A stretch of 64,000 nucleotides of DNA from contig JBLWYD010000010.1 of assembly GCA_048267165.1 (NCBI GenBank), positions 33,482-97,481 of the forward strand. The letters run 5' to 3'. Made by a program: the position numbers and the translations under genes. The stretch comes from PGYR01 sp048267165. GTDB lineage: Bacteria; Bacteroidota; Ignavibacteria; Kapaibacteriales; UBA2268. The notes beneath the pieces were generated by a model. The model did no database searches, was not told where the DNA came from, and saw only the letters and a list, made by a program, of their open reading frames with translations. Shown piece after piece: positions 19,934-28,329 of the stretch; position 1 is the first letter of the stretch, and every line of letters begins with the position of its first letter.

Positions 19934-20359
19934 TTATCCTTTGAAGTTAACGCCCATAGCTCTAGCTGTTCCTTTGATCATATCAACAGCTGATTCCATA
20001 GATGAACAATTCAAATCTTCCATTTTAATTTTAGCTATTTCCTCGCATTGTGCACGAGTGATAACTCCAACCTTTGTCTTATTGGGTTCACCTGAACCAC
20101 TTTTCAACTTTAGTATATCTTTGATTAGTACTGCAGCGGGAGGCGATTTGGTAACAAACGTAAAAGACTTATCTGCAAAAAACGTAACTTGCGCAGGAAT
20201 GATAAGACCCTTATCCTTCTGCGTCATTGCGTTAAATGCTTTTACGAATTCCATACCATTCAAACCTCTTTGACCGAAAGCAGGACCTACTGGTGGGGCC
20301 ATTGACGCTTCACCGGCTTTTAACTGCAGCTTGAATGTACCAGCAACTTTTTTAGCCAT
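19934..20359 (-). CDS. rplK: 50S ribosomal protein L11
   Basis: 141 residues. It forms the GTPase-associated centre on 23S rRNA together with L10/L12. The N-terminal proline-rich motif (GEASMAPPVGPAFGQRGLN) and the C-terminal RNA-binding domain are standard. It is in the normal nusG-rplK-rplA order, 22 nt after nusG. Confidence 0.98.
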   Translation of the reverse strand: MAKKVAGTFKLQLKAGEASMAPPVGPAFGQRGLNGMEFVKAFNAMTQKDKGLIIPAQVTFFADKSFTFVTKSPPAAVLIKDILKLKSGSGEPNKTKVGVITRAQCEEIAKIKMEDLNCSSMESAVDMIKGTARAMGVNFKG

Positions 20360-20381
20360 TATAAACTCTTTTATTTAAATA

Positions 20382-20963
20382 TTAATTATTATCAGTTAGA
20401 TTTTCTATTTCAACTTGACTAAAGTCAAGCTCAACTGGAGTTTTACGTCCAAGAATTCCAACTTCTACTTTCAATTTTTGTTTTTCGTTATTCACTTCTT
20501 TCACAGAACCAGAGAACGTATTGAACGGGCCGTCGATTACCTTAACAGGATCACCAACTTGGAACTGAGTATCAATAGTTGCTATGTCTTTTCTTTCTTC
20601 TAGTCTGCCTATTATTCTACTAACTTCGTCTTTACGAAGAGGAGTAGCGTCATTACGACGCCCAACAAAGCTAACCACAGAAGGTAAATTCTGAATCACA
20701 TCTTGTACTTTTAGGTCTAAAACCGCGTGCAAGATTATATAACCCGGTAGGAAGTTCCTTGTTTTAGTACGACGTTTACCGCCTCTTACCTCGAACACAG
20801 TTTCTTCAGGTATAATAACTTCTAATATTCTATCGTCAATTCCAATTCTCTTAGATTCAACTTCAATTAGGTTTTTTACCTTAGCTTCGTGTCCCGTAAA
20901 AGTACGTATTGCGTACCAATTCGGTTTTTTCCGTTCTTCTTCTAGTGCTTGTGGATCGTACAT
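20382..20963 (-). CDS. nusG: Transcription termination/antitermination factor NusG
   Basis: 193 residues. It binds RNA polymerase and links it to Rho or the ribosome. The N-terminal NGN domain begins near NWYAIRTFTGHEAKV, and the conserved FLPGYIILHA lies near residue 90. The C-terminal KOW domain contains QVGDPVKVIDGPF. It follows secE by 21 nt. Length and domain order are normal, without the internal insertion known in some lineages. Confidence 0.97.
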   Translation of the reverse strand: MYDPQALEEERKKPNWYAIRTFTGHEAKVKNLIEVESKRIGIDDRILEVIIPEETVFEVRGGKRRTKTRNFLPGYIILHAVLDLKVQDVIQNLPSVVSFVGRRNDATPLRKDEVSRIIGRLEERKDIATIDTQFQVGDPVKVIDGPFNTFSGSVKEVNNEKQKLKVEVGILGRKTPVELDFSQVEIENLTDNN

Positions 20964-20984
20964 ATATAAATTCTGTCTTTTTAC

Positions 20985-21176
20985 TTAGAATGAAGAAAAC
21001 AATGCATTAACGCCATTAGATATTATCCAGTCAAAAACTGAGACAATTAGCGTAATAATTACTGATACTACAACGACAATTTGGCTTGACTTCCAAAGGT
21101 GTTCCTTTGTGGGCCAAGCAACTTTTTTCATCTCTGCAGTTACTTCTTCAGTTACTTTTTTAATTTTCGCTATCAT
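20985..21176 (-). CDS. secE: Preprotein translocase subunit SecE
   Basis: 63-residue minimal SecE. It has an amphipathic N-terminal helix (VTAEMKKVAWPTKEHLWKSS) and one transmembrane segment (about 33-55). This is the short, single-TM form seen in most bacteria. Its place after tRNA-Trp and before nusG is the conserved arrangement. Confidence 0.95.
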   Translation of the reverse strand: MIAKIKKVTEEVTAEMKKVAWPTKEHLWKSSQIVVVVSVIITLIVSVFDWIISNGVNALFSSF

Positions 21177-21201
21177 AAAAAACTCTTTTATTAAAAGTTA
21201 G

Positions 21202-21274
21202 CACGGGTGGTAGGACTTGAACCCACAGCCAATGGTTTTGGAGACCACTACTCTACCAATTGAGCTACACCCGT
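21202..21274 (-). tRNA. tRNA-Trp (CCA anticodon)
   Basis: Cloverleaf on the minus strand with acceptor ACGGGTG / CACCCGT and discriminator G. The anticodon loop is CTCCAAA, giving anticodon CCA. The 3' CCA end is not encoded. It lies 25 nt before secE, the usual tRNA-Trp-secE neighbourhood. Confidence 0.95.
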
Positions 21275-21305
21275 GTATAAGTCCATGTTTCTATCCTAAT
21301 ACTAG

Positions 21306-21379
<74 letters not shown>

Positions 21380-21393
21380 ACACACATTAAACA

Positions 21394-21427
21394 GAAAAAA
21401 AATTGAGATATTGAAGTATCTCAATTT
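21394..21427. terminator. Terminator-like hairpin between tRNA-Gly and tRNA-Thr
   Basis: An 11-bp perfect stem (21400-21410 with 21417-21427, 6-nt loop) is flanked by A6 on the left and a T-rich run on the right. On the minus strand it is followed by a T-run, so it may end or attenuate the tRNA-Tyr-Gly transcript before tRNA-Thr. Confidence 0.6.
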
Positions 21428-21470
21428 GTATTTTTTTCTACGCTGGTCGCTCAATTGCGATAGTTTTTAG

Positions 21471-21543
21471 AGCGGGAGACGAGACTCGAACCCGCGACCC
21501 TCAGCTTGGAAGGCTGATGCTCTACCAACTGAGCTACTCCCGC
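21471..21543 (-). tRNA. tRNA-Gly (UCC anticodon)
   Basis: Minus-strand cloverleaf with acceptor GCGGGAG / CTCCCGC and discriminator T. The anticodon stem is TCAGC / GCTGA around CTTCCAA, giving anticodon TCC. The order Tyr-Gly-Thr upstream of the secE region matches the E. coli tyrU-glyT-thrT-tufB arrangement. Confidence 0.95.
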
Positions 21544-21566
21544 ACGCTTGTATTATCATATAATTG

Positions 21567-21649
21567 TGGGCAGGGAAGGATTCGAACCTCCGTAGGGATT
21601 TCCCAGCAGATTTACAGTCTGCCCCGGTTGACCGCTTCGGTACCTGCCC
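21567..21649 (-). tRNA. tRNA-Tyr (GUA anticodon)
   Basis: Minus-strand class II tRNA with a long variable arm. Acceptor GGGCAGG / CCTGCCC, discriminator A; anticodon loop CTGTAAA gives anticodon GTA. It is the first gene of the tRNA cluster, 17 nt after a promoter match. Confidence 0.95.
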
Positions 21650-21666
21650 CAATATTATTGAGCTTA

Positions 21667-21698
21667 CAAAATTAATGGATTGAAATTTAATATCCAAG
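21667..21698 (-). promoter_or_regulatory. Promoter of the tRNA cluster (and perhaps secE-nusG-rpl)
   Basis: On the minus strand CTTG (21698-21695, one mismatch to TTTG), a 20-nt spacer and TAATTTTG (21674-21667) stand 17 nt upstream of the tRNA-Tyr 5' end. The -7 octamer is the same as that of the EF-G1 promoter. Confidence 0.6.
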
Positions 21699-21806
21699 TT
21701 TTTTCGAAAATAATTTCAAAATTTCCTGAAATACTATTTTTCAAACATTAAAATATCATATTTTGTCAGAACAAGGTTTGCAATCTAAATAAAAGTTTTC
21801 TATTAA

Positions 21807-22937
21807 ATGAATTTTTTATTCAAATATTTTGTTAAAGACCAATTAATTTTTAATTCTAGTTGGGAAGATCCTGCTATAGATAGAAAATTACTTGGACTTA
21901 ACTCCGAAAGTGATATACTTACTATCACTAGTGCTGGGGACAATATTCTCGACTATTTGCTCGATTCCCCTCGTTCTATTTCATCAGTTGACCTCAATCC
22001 AGCTCAGAACGCTTTAGCTGAATTAAAAATTGCAACATTCAAGAATTCCAAATACGATACGCTTTTCAATTTGTTCGGGTATGGTAAATATAGTGATATA
22101 GAAATGCTTTTGAGGAAATTAGAACTGCAACTCTCCCCTACTGCATATCAGTTTTGGAAAAAGAAGCGACATTACTTCACATCCAAGTTACCATTTTACC
22201 ACTATGGTACTTCGGGACTAATAGCTCGTGGGTTCTATTATCATCTTAAATTCAACAAGAAGTTACGCAATAAAGTTAATGAGATGGTAAATTGCTCCAC
22301 ACTAGATGAGCAATACCAATTGCATTTAGAATTAGAAAAGATTCTCTTTGATAATATAATAGCTAAGCTTTTACTAAAGAATAAATTCACACTTTCATTC
22401 CTAGGAATACCTGACGCTCAGGCAAAGCTAGTTGAAGTCCATAATGACTACCACAATATGTATGACTTCATAGTTGGGTCACTCCGAACAGTATTCAAAG
22501 AATTCCCACTATCCCAAAACTACTTCTGGTCTCTATATATAAATGGACAGTACTCCAAGGAAACTTGTCCAAATTATCTGAAAGAAGAGAACTTTGAATT
22601 ATTAAAACAAAATGTAGATAATGTAACTTTAGTAACTGATACGTTCTTCAATCAATTGAAAAACAGCCCTGATAATAGCTATTCGCATATCATATTGCTC
22701 GACCATTTCGATTGGTTTTGGGAAGATAAAGACACACAGCTTTTAGTTTGGAATGAGATAAAACGTGTAGCAAAGCCCAATGCGAAAGTACTTTTCCGCT
22801 CGGCAGCCAGTAATAGGAACTACCTAATCCCAGAAATACAAAATGAGATAGACTACCGAGACGACCTTACTAGAGGATTTACTAATCGTGGGCGGGTAGG
22901 TACTTATGGTAGTGTTAACTTTGGGGTAATTAGGTGA
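21807..22937 (+). CDS. DUF3419 / BtaA-like S-adenosylmethionine-dependent protein
   Basis: 376 residues of the DUF3419 family. Its best known member, BtaA, transfers the 3-amino-3-carboxypropyl group of SAM to diacylglycerol in betaine-lipid synthesis. Visible family features are FNSSWEDPAIDRKLL near the N-terminus, a SAM-binding-like stretch ILTITSAGDNILDYLL followed by SVDLNPAQNALAELK, and late LLDHFDWFWED and FRSAASN segments. No BtaB-type N-methyltransferase is adjacent, so betaine lipid formation cannot be claimed. The gene is alone on the plus strand, between the tRNA cluster and a repeat-rich gap. Family assignment good, substrate open. Confidence 0.82.
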   Translation: MNFLFKYFVKDQLIFNSSWEDPAIDRKLLGLNSESDILTITSAGDNILDYLLDSPRSISSVDLNPAQNALAELKIATFKNSKYDTLFNLFGYGKYSDIEMLLRKLELQLSPTAYQFWKKKRHYFTSKLPFYHYGTSGLIARGFYYHLKFNKKLRNKVNEMVNCSTLDEQYQLHLELEKILFDNIIAKLLLKNKFTLSFLGIPDAQAKLVEVHNDYHNMYDFIVGSLRTVFKEFPLSQNYFWSLYINGQYSKETCPNYLKEENFELLKQNVDNVTLVTDTFFNQLKNSPDNSYSHIILLDHFDWFWEDKDTQLLVWNEIKRVAKPNAKVLFRSAASNRNYLIPEIQNEIDYRDDLTRGFTNRGRVGTYGSVNFGVIR

Positions 22938-22989
22938 AGGATATTGCCATTAATCACGAATCGTAGAAACGTATTTCATACGTCTCCGA

Positions 22990-23230
22990 ATCCCCCAAAC
23001 CCCCTTTGTCAAGGGGGCTTCAAGCTTAACGTCACTCTGAATGAACGTATTGAATGAAGAGTCCAGGCAGAAATATGTATTGCCGCCGGTTTTAACCGAC
23101 GGACAGCAGAGTCAACACAAAACCCTCGGACTTTAGTCCCTATATTATGCAACCCCTACGGGGCTATTAGGAAATGTGACTAAATGGACTACAGATATTT
23201 AGCCCCGCTGGGGCTTTACTACGCTCGACT
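22990..23230. repeat. Repeat-rich intergenic DNA
   Basis: The 462-nt gap 22938-23399 has no plausible gene. It holds stacked short repeats: a C5/G5 hairpin at 23000-23017; a GTCACTCTGAATGAACG-type element at 23031-23067; the palindrome AACCCCTACGGGGCT at 23151-23165, whose exact reverse complement occurs at 58731-58745; and AGCCCCGCTGGGGCT at 23201-23215. The second element is related to GTCATCCTGAACGGAACG at 58605-58643. These look like dispersed non-coding repeats of FCB genomes. Confidence 0.65.
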
Positions 23231-23313
23231 TCATTTGTCCAAAATACCCTAATTCGCCCTCTACACAGCTCAGGCATCATAATTTTCCAACTCCATCAGC
23301 GGAGGAAACCAAC

Positions 23314-23346
23314 AAAAAAAGCTCCGTGCCGCATGATGCGAGGAGC
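23314..23346 (-). terminator. Terminator of the pnuC-lipoprotein operon
   Basis: The stem GCTCC / GGAGC with an inner CGCAT / ATGCG stem (23321-23346) is followed on the minus strand by TTTTTTT. It lies 54 nt past the stop of the gene at 23400. Confidence 0.75.
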
Positions 23347-23399
23347 TTTGAATTACTTATTTGCTACTGTTTTTTTGGTTTCTAGTAAATTGCCTACAC

Positions 23400-24329
23400 C
23401 TAAGACTTTTTAATATTCTCTTCTTCTTTGAACTTAGCATTCTTTTTCTTCCAGCTATCCCACTCTTTTTTAGCTTTTTTAAGTTCTTTCTTGTAGTCGA
23501 ATTTTGCTTTGCCGAACTCTACTTTTATCTTACTTATATCTTCTTTCTCACCAGATAGGAATTCTAAAACCATTTTCTTCATCTCTTGGTTTTCTGACGG
23601 TTCAGTATCTACGTCGAATGGAGAAGCACCTCTGATTATACTTTCGTAGTATTCGTCATTGTCCATCTCTTCCATCATATAGTTTTGGAATTTCATACCG
23701 TCTAGCCCAACTTTGAACTTAGTACCGTCACCAATTTTGTTACCACTTGGAGAAGAGATTGTACCAGCAAACTCATAAGTAGTATTGAATTCGATATTGC
23801 TCATCATCATAGCAAACATACCCAATCCTTTCTTGAAGTTACGTTTTAGCTTGCGAACGGAGTCTTGTAGGTCTTTCTCAGTTATTCCTAGCTCATCTAG
23901 TGATTTTAATTCAGCTTTCTCGCCTTCTGTATGAACAGAGTCCAGATAAGTCTTAAAAGTGAAGTATGTGTCTTTTCCTTCTTTCTTTACTTCGTACGGT
24001 AACATTCCTTTTTCTTTCAAGCTATTAAAATTATCGAAATACCCAGTAGCACTTACTACAAGGTCAGCTGAATCATTGATAAACTCATATTTGATATTAT
24101 TCCAAGTACTAACACCTGGGTATTCATCAAACATTTTGTGTATTTCCTTCATCGCTTTACCTTCTGGGTCATCTAGCGAAGCACCAAACCCCATCGGGTC
24201 AACTGGCATTAGGTAGCTAGTCTCTACTTTACCTGATTTATCGGGATTGATTATATAGTGTACGTTTATCTCTATGCAAGATGTCAGCAACAAGCCAGCA
24301 GTTATAAATAGTAGTAATTTTTTTATCAT
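23400..24329 (-). CDS. Hypothetical lipoprotein
   Basis: 309 residues with a signal peptide ending in lipobox LTSC (Cys 18), so a predicted lipoprotein. The start of the mature part (INVHYIINPDKSGKVETSYLMP) resembles the opening strands of LppM/DUF3153-like lipoproteins, but I cannot assign a family firmly. The C-terminus is a highly charged Lys-rich helix (about 265-309). Its ATG overlaps the pnuC stop (ATGA), so the two are co-transcribed. Confidence 0.75.
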   Translation of the reverse strand: MIKKLLLFITAGLLLTSCIEINVHYIINPDKSGKVETSYLMPVDPMGFGASLDDPEGKAMKEIHKMFDEYPGVSTWNNIKYEFINDSADLVVSATGYFDNFNSLKEKGMLPYEVKKEGKDTYFTFKTYLDSVHTEGEKAELKSLDELGITEKDLQDSVRKLKRNFKKGLGMFAMMMSNIEFNTTYEFAGTISSPSGNKIGDGTKFKVGLDGMKFQNYMMEEMDNDEYYESIIRGASPFDVDTEPSENQEMKKMVLEFLSGEKEDISKIKVEFGKAKFDYKKELKKAKKEWDSWKKKNAKFKEEENIKKS

Positions 24330-24907
24330 AATAGTTCCATTTTTGTTTGATTATAGCTCTTTTGCCATTTGAGTAAACCCACGAATGACAAAATAAAATA
24401 AATAAGCATAAGTACAGAATATATCTCTAATCCTCTCTCCAAATAGAGCCACACTGAAAACCCATTAATCGCAATCCAATAGAACCACGCCGAGCGAAGC
24501 TTTATGGCCTCGAAGTAAGTGGCTAGAAAGGCAAAAACAGTAGTAAACGCATCGAAGTAAGGATTATTAGCATCGGTATAATTCGTGAAGAGCCAGCCCA
24601 GAGAAATAGCAAGAGCTATACAAAAGATAATCCATCCACTATGCACGAATAAGGAAACTTCCGAAACTTTGAAAGGGTTCTCTTTGCTGTGAGATGACCA
24701 CTTACGCCATCCATATACACCCATTATAACATAATAGCTATAGAGTATTGATTCAGAGTAGAGCTTAGTTTCTATGAATAAATAGATACTTACTAATGAG
24801 CCCAATATACCGAACAACCAACACCAGATATTCTCTCTTATCACTAAGATGAGAAAAGCTAAGTTGAGGATTGTCCCTACTATCTCTATTATTGTGTTAG
24901 TTTCCAT
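24326..24907 (-). CDS. pnuC: Nicotinamide riboside/mononucleoside transporter PnuC
   Basis: 193-residue inner-membrane protein of the PnuC family, which facilitates entry of nicotinamide riboside (or, in relatives, thiamine) for cofactor salvage. The hydrophobic profile fits seven TM segments. Family motifs are visible: ENIWCWLFGILGS, YGWRKW and WFYWIAINGFSVWLYL. No kinase of the NadR type is adjacent, so the vitamin carried is inferred only. It overlaps the downstream lipoprotein gene by 4 nt. Confidence 0.88.
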   Translation of the reverse strand: METNTIIEIVGTILNLAFLILVIRENIWCWLFGILGSLVSIYLFIETKLYSESILYSYYVIMGVYGWRKWSSHSKENPFKVSEVSLFVHSGWIIFCIALAISLGWLFTNYTDANNPYFDAFTTVFAFLATYFEAIKLRSAWFYWIAINGFSVWLYLERGLEIYSVLMLIYFILSFVGLLKWQKSYNQTKMELL

Positions 24908-25021
24908 ATCGTATAATTGTATTTATTTTCTATAAAACTTGACTAATTAAACAATAATTGTTAAATTAAAGAGTAAAAACTCTTAAATTATAAATAACTT
25001 TCAAAAACTAAAGGTGTCTTT

Positions 25022-25228
25022 ATGAAAAAGAATATGGGTTCAGCAGATAAAATACTAAGAATCGCAATTGCTGTAATAGTAGCAGTACTTTATTTCACTG
25101 GAGTAATCTCTGGAATGCTAGGTACAATACTACTAGTACTAGCAGTAGTTTTCCTACTTACTTCACTAGTCGGCTTTTGCCCTCTATATACTATCTTCGG
25201 TATTAAGACTTGTAAAGTCAGCGAATAG
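25022..25228 (+). CDS. DUF2892 / YgaP-like small membrane protein
   Basis: 68 residues forming two transmembrane helices (about 12-31 and 33-52) with the family pattern MGSADKILRIAIA at the start and GFCPLYTIFGIKTCK at the end. The two Cys in this C-terminal motif are typical of DUF2892 proteins. Their role is poorly known; in YgaP the domain follows a rhodanese. Here it is single, transcribed divergently from pnuC, and ends at a strong terminator. Confidence 0.85.
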   Translation: MKKNMGSADKILRIAIAVIVAVLYFTGVISGMLGTILLVLAVVFLLTSLVGFCPLYTIFGIKTCKVSE

Positions 25229-25242
25229 TATAAAATCATTCT

Positions 25243-25282
25243 AAAAAAAGCCGTTTTAGATTTTTTTCTAAAACGGCTTTTT
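25243..25282. terminator. Strong bidirectional terminator
   Basis: A long perfect stem AAAAAGCCGTTTTAG / CTAAAACGGCTTTTT separates two converging genes, the DUF2892 protein and the T9SS protein at 25309. Confidence 0.9.
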
Positions 25283-25308
25283 ATGTTTCTTTCCTAATTA
25301 CAGAAAGC

Positions 25309-26286
25309 TTATTGCTTTATGAACTTTTTCAAAACTACATCATTCGAAATCAAGTTCGCTTTAACAAAATAAGTACCAGCAGCTAAGCCAGATACATCTA
25401 TCATATTTGAATAAATAGAACTACTAATAGTATTACCGTTTAGATCTACTATATCATAATCTAATATCATGCTATTAGGTACATCTACTCTTATAAAACT
25501 AGTTGATGGATTAGGATAAACTTCCGTTTTAGCACTCAACTCTTCGTTCACAGAACTAATAATTGGCGATACAAAATATTGATAAAGGTAATTGTTTTGC
25601 TTTGGATCTCCAGATGGACCTTGTTCTATTACTGTAAATACTACTCTACCTGTTTTAAACTCGATGAATCTAAATTCAGTTGATATTATAGTGTCAGAAA
25701 GGTCATCTTCGAATACAGTTCTAGTAATCTGCTTTAATCTAAAAGCATTTTCAATAGTAATATCGGGTAACTGTAACTTACCATAACCATCATAAACTAC
25801 TGTGTATTTGCTTTGTGCTTTACTACCACTGAATTCATAAGAATAACTTGACTCATACTCTTGTCCAAACTTCATTGGGTATGGATAGTACTCAATAGGT
25901 TTATCAAGCTTTAAAAAATCTGTAGCTACCTTATAGCCTAGTAATTTATGTGAACTATTATCAACTGAAAAAAAGTTTGTTACAGAAGATATAGCTGAAG
26001 GAGTTTGGAAATATGTTGCTTTTGGAAAAGCACTTTGAGCCTCTTTAGAAGCTTCAGATATTGGCTTCCACAAAACTTGTTCCAAATCTTGTGTATTTGT
26101 AAGAGTTGAATAGTCCCACACCATATCTTTACCACCAAGCCCATCTAATATCCTAAGAGGTTGTGGTGTAGAATTTCTATAATTACCATTTAATCCAATT
26201 TTCGGGAAATCCTTTTCGGTCAAATCCTCTTGTGCTGTTACAGAAACAATAGATAACATCACAAATAAAGCTAACATTTTATACAT
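25309..26286 (-). CDS. Exported protein with T9SS type A sorting domain
   Basis: 325 residues with a signal peptide (cleavage likely after SVTAQ). The unassigned beta-rich central part is of unknown function. The C-terminal sorting domain of about 75 residues has YPNPSTSFIRVDVPN, DLNGNTI and LAAGTYFVKA, and ends in KKFIKQ. This C-terminal pattern marks cargo of the Por/type IX secretion system, exported across the outer membrane and often anchored at the surface. It starts 3 nt after the cytochrome gene, so the two are in one transcript. Confidence 0.88.
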   Translation of the reverse strand: MYKMLALFVMLSIVSVTAQEDLTEKDFPKIGLNGNYRNSTPQPLRILDGLGGKDMVWDYSTLTNTQDLEQVLWKPISEASKEAQSAFPKATYFQTPSAISSVTNFFSVDNSSHKLLGYKVATDFLKLDKPIEYYPYPMKFGQEYESSYSYEFSGSKAQSKYTVVYDGYGKLQLPDITIENAFRLKQITRTVFEDDLSDTIISTEFRFIEFKTGRVVFTVIEQGPSGDPKQNNYLYQYFVSPIISSVNEELSAKTEVYPNPSTSFIRVDVPNSMILDYDIVDLNGNTISSSIYSNMIDVSGLAAGTYFVKANLISNDVVLKKFIKQ

Positions 26287-26289
26287 TTT

Positions 26290-27267
26290 CTAACTTTCCT
26301 TTTTCTTCTCAAATAAATTAATTTCGTTTTTGACAGGTTTTAAAGTCATAAGATAAGAATAAATTGCTTTCAAATCATATTCTTTCAAATTTCTATATAC
26401 CAACCAAGGCATCATGGTATTGACTTCACCTTCATTTAAATTACGAATAACATAATTACTATCCGCATATTCTTTAAATTTAGAGACAAACTGATCTTCA
26501 GTTAAGTTACCAATTCCTGTTCTTTTATCAGGTGTCAAGTTAGCAGATCTATTGATATTTCCATTCGGATATTTGAATTCCATGCCACCTGCAAACTCCA
26601 TTCCTTCAATATACTCCCCTTTATCCATAGGAGTATGGCAATCGGCACAAGCTGCAATTGTTGCCAAATATTTACCATGCTCTACCTTATTATTCTCGTC
26701 AGGTTTTTCATTGAACTCTGCTTTTTGTGGGATTAGATTAACTATCAAACTCATAGGAAAATTGAGTTCCGTTTTAGCTGGTATTGAATTATTTGGTTCT
26801 AAAGTTCTAAGGTAAGCAATTATAGCAAATATATCTTTCTTGTCAGATTTTGCATAACTATGATACGGCATAATAGGGAATAATGCTCTTCCATCTCTAC
26901 TTACTCCTTCAGTTATTGCTCTTAGTATCTCTCCATCAGTCCAATCACCGATTGCAAAAGGTGTAATATTAGCTGAGACAATATTACCTGGTAAACCCAT
27001 TTCTTCTGTCCAATGTTCGCCACCAGCTCCTCTTGTCTCTTGCTTAACTGGGCCAGCCCATTTGGTAAAATCCCTTACTGAATGGCAATCTATACATCCA
27101 GAAACAGTTTCGGTGAGGTATTTACCTCTTTCTAACATCTCCGTAGTAACTTCAATTTTTATATTTTCTGGTTCACCCACGTCAGGTAAAGCAGTAGAAA
27201 CGTAAGTGATAACTCCAATGATACCGAGTACCAACGCTAACAGAAGAACAAGTATAAACTTCTTCAT
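26290..27267 (-). CDS. Membrane-anchored diheme cytochrome c
   Basis: 325 residues with an N-terminal anchor or uncleaved signal (residues 4-27) and two class I cytochrome c domains. Heme-binding sites are CIDCH (58-62) and CADCH (207-211), each with later Met candidates for the sixth ligand (MPYH near 133, MMPW near 290). The layout resembles the diheme cytochrome subunits of periplasmic dehydrogenases and c-type electron carriers. It is co-transcribed with the T9SS protein downstream. The redox partner is unknown. Confidence 0.88.
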   Translation of the reverse strand: MKKFILVLLLALVLGIIGVITYVSTALPDVGEPENIKIEVTTEMLERGKYLTETVSGCIDCHSVRDFTKWAGPVKQETRGAGGEHWTEEMGLPGNIVSANITPFAIGDWTDGEILRAITEGVSRDGRALFPIMPYHSYAKSDKKDIFAIIAYLRTLEPNNSIPAKTELNFPMSLIVNLIPQKAEFNEKPDENNKVEHGKYLATIAACADCHTPMDKGEYIEGMEFAGGMEFKYPNGNINRSANLTPDKRTGIGNLTEDQFVSKFKEYADSNYVIRNLNEGEVNTMMPWLVYRNLKEYDLKAIYSYLMTLKPVKNEINLFEKKKES

Positions 27268-27331
27268 AACTCCCTCTAATTATTGTGAATAAGACGGATT
27301 AAATTATAAAAAAGATTACAATAATCAAAGA

Positions 27332-27970
27332 TTATTTCTTCAATTTATCTTCAAATACCTTTTTGAATTTCTCTACTTTGGGAGTAATTACGAAGCTACA
27401 ATAAGGTTGTTCGCCGTTCTGATTATAGTAGTTCTGGTGATAGTTTTCTGCGACAAAAAATTCACTAGTAGGAGTTATTTCAGTTACTATCGGATTTTCG
27501 TAAATTCCAGCATCGTTAAGTTTCTTTTTGTATTCTTCGGCAAGATTTTTTTGGTCTTCGCTGATATAGAATATACCCGAACGATACTGCGTACCGACGT
27601 CATTCCCTTGTCGGTTTAATGTAGTAGGGTCGTGTGTTTTCCAGAACACTTCTAGCAATTCTTTGAATGTTATTATTTCAGGGTTGTAGTATATTCTAGT
27701 AGCTTCGGCGTGGCCCGTATTTCCGGTACAAACTTCTTCATAACTCGGGTTAGGTTTTTCGCCACCTATGTATCCAGACTCTACTTTTTCTACTCCGTTT
27801 AGCTCTTGGAATATTGCCTCGGTGCACCAAAAACAACCAGAAGCAAATATAGCTGTATCAATTGTATTACTCATTATTTCCTTATCAACGTGTTTAGATT
27901 TATCATCAGCATTAGTACATGCTGTAGCACTTATTAGTATCGCAAATATAATTATTATTCTTTTTATCAT
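27332..27970 (-). CDS. msrA: Peptide methionine sulfoxide reductase MsrA, lipoprotein form
   Basis: 212 residues. It reduces methionine-S-sulfoxide in proteins. The catalytic motif GCFWCTE (Cys46) and the family stretches GYIGGEKPNPSYEEVCTGNTGHAEA and YRSGIFY are intact. Unlike cytoplasmic MsrA, it has an N-terminal signal peptide and lipobox SATAC (Cys18), so it should act outside the cytoplasm on envelope proteins. Electron supply to that site is not evident. No msrB is fused or adjacent. Confidence 0.93.
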   Translation of the reverse strand: MIKRIIIIFAILISATACTNADDKSKHVDKEIMSNTIDTAIFASGCFWCTEAIFQELNGVEKVESGYIGGEKPNPSYEEVCTGNTGHAEATRIYYNPEIITFKELLEVFWKTHDPTTLNRQGNDVGTQYRSGIFYISEDQKNLAEEYKKKLNDAGIYENPIVTEITPTSEFFVAENYHQNYYNQNGEQPYCSFVITPKVEKFKKVFEDKLKK

Positions 27971-27993
27971 ACTCTCAAAAACGTATTGAGGTA

Positions 27994-28329
27994 CTATTTT
28001 GTTGTAATACTAGTTTGATTAGAACTAAGAAAGCTCCTAAAAAGTGTATCAAAGAAAAGAATAACAGTGAACGTAAATGCTATAAACACATAGTTCTTAT
28101 TAATTACAATCGATAAATCGAGGTAAGGTATTTTTTCAATTATTAATGATTCGAATGGGATGAACGGCAGTGTAACAACAGCTATTAAAAGTAATAGAAC
28201 ACTAAGAATCACTCTCTTATTTCGTTCTTTTCTTTTTATAAAAGCCATAGTGTCATCAGTAAAATTATTTTCGACTTTACTTTTTAAATCTGCTTTTAGT
28301 GTTTCTTCTATTCTATCCATATCTTTCAC
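27994..28329 (-). CDS. Small membrane protein co-translated with an ECF sigma factor
   Basis: 111 residues: a charged N-terminal region (about 1-38) and two TM segments (about 39-60 and 78-100). Its ATG overlaps the sigma-factor stop (ATGA). A cytoplasmic N-terminal segment followed by TM helices, directly after an ECF sigma gene, is the usual position of a membrane anti-sigma factor. No zinc-binding anti-sigma motif is visible. The anti-sigma role is inferred from context only. Confidence 0.65.
   Translation of the reverse strand: MKDMDRIEETLKADLKSKVENNFTDDTMAFIKRKERNKRVILSVLLLLIAVVTLPFIPFESLIIEKIPYLDLSIVINKNYVFIAFTFTVILFFDTLFRSFLSSNQTSITTK

Noticed and set aside
21467..21697. Minus-strand open frame of 76 codons across tRNA-Gly and tRNA-Tyr
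   Set aside because: It is read through two complete tRNA genes; their structure explains the sequence and no family is recognised.
22938..23399. Coding gene in the gap after the DUF3419 gene
   Set aside because: The sequence is a mosaic of short repeats and palindromes with stops in all likely frames.
24945..24968. AACAATAATTGTT palindrome between pnuC and the DUF2892 gene as a second copy of the UmuD operator
   Set aside because: It has an extra central base and sits in very AT-rich DNA, so chance similarity is likely.
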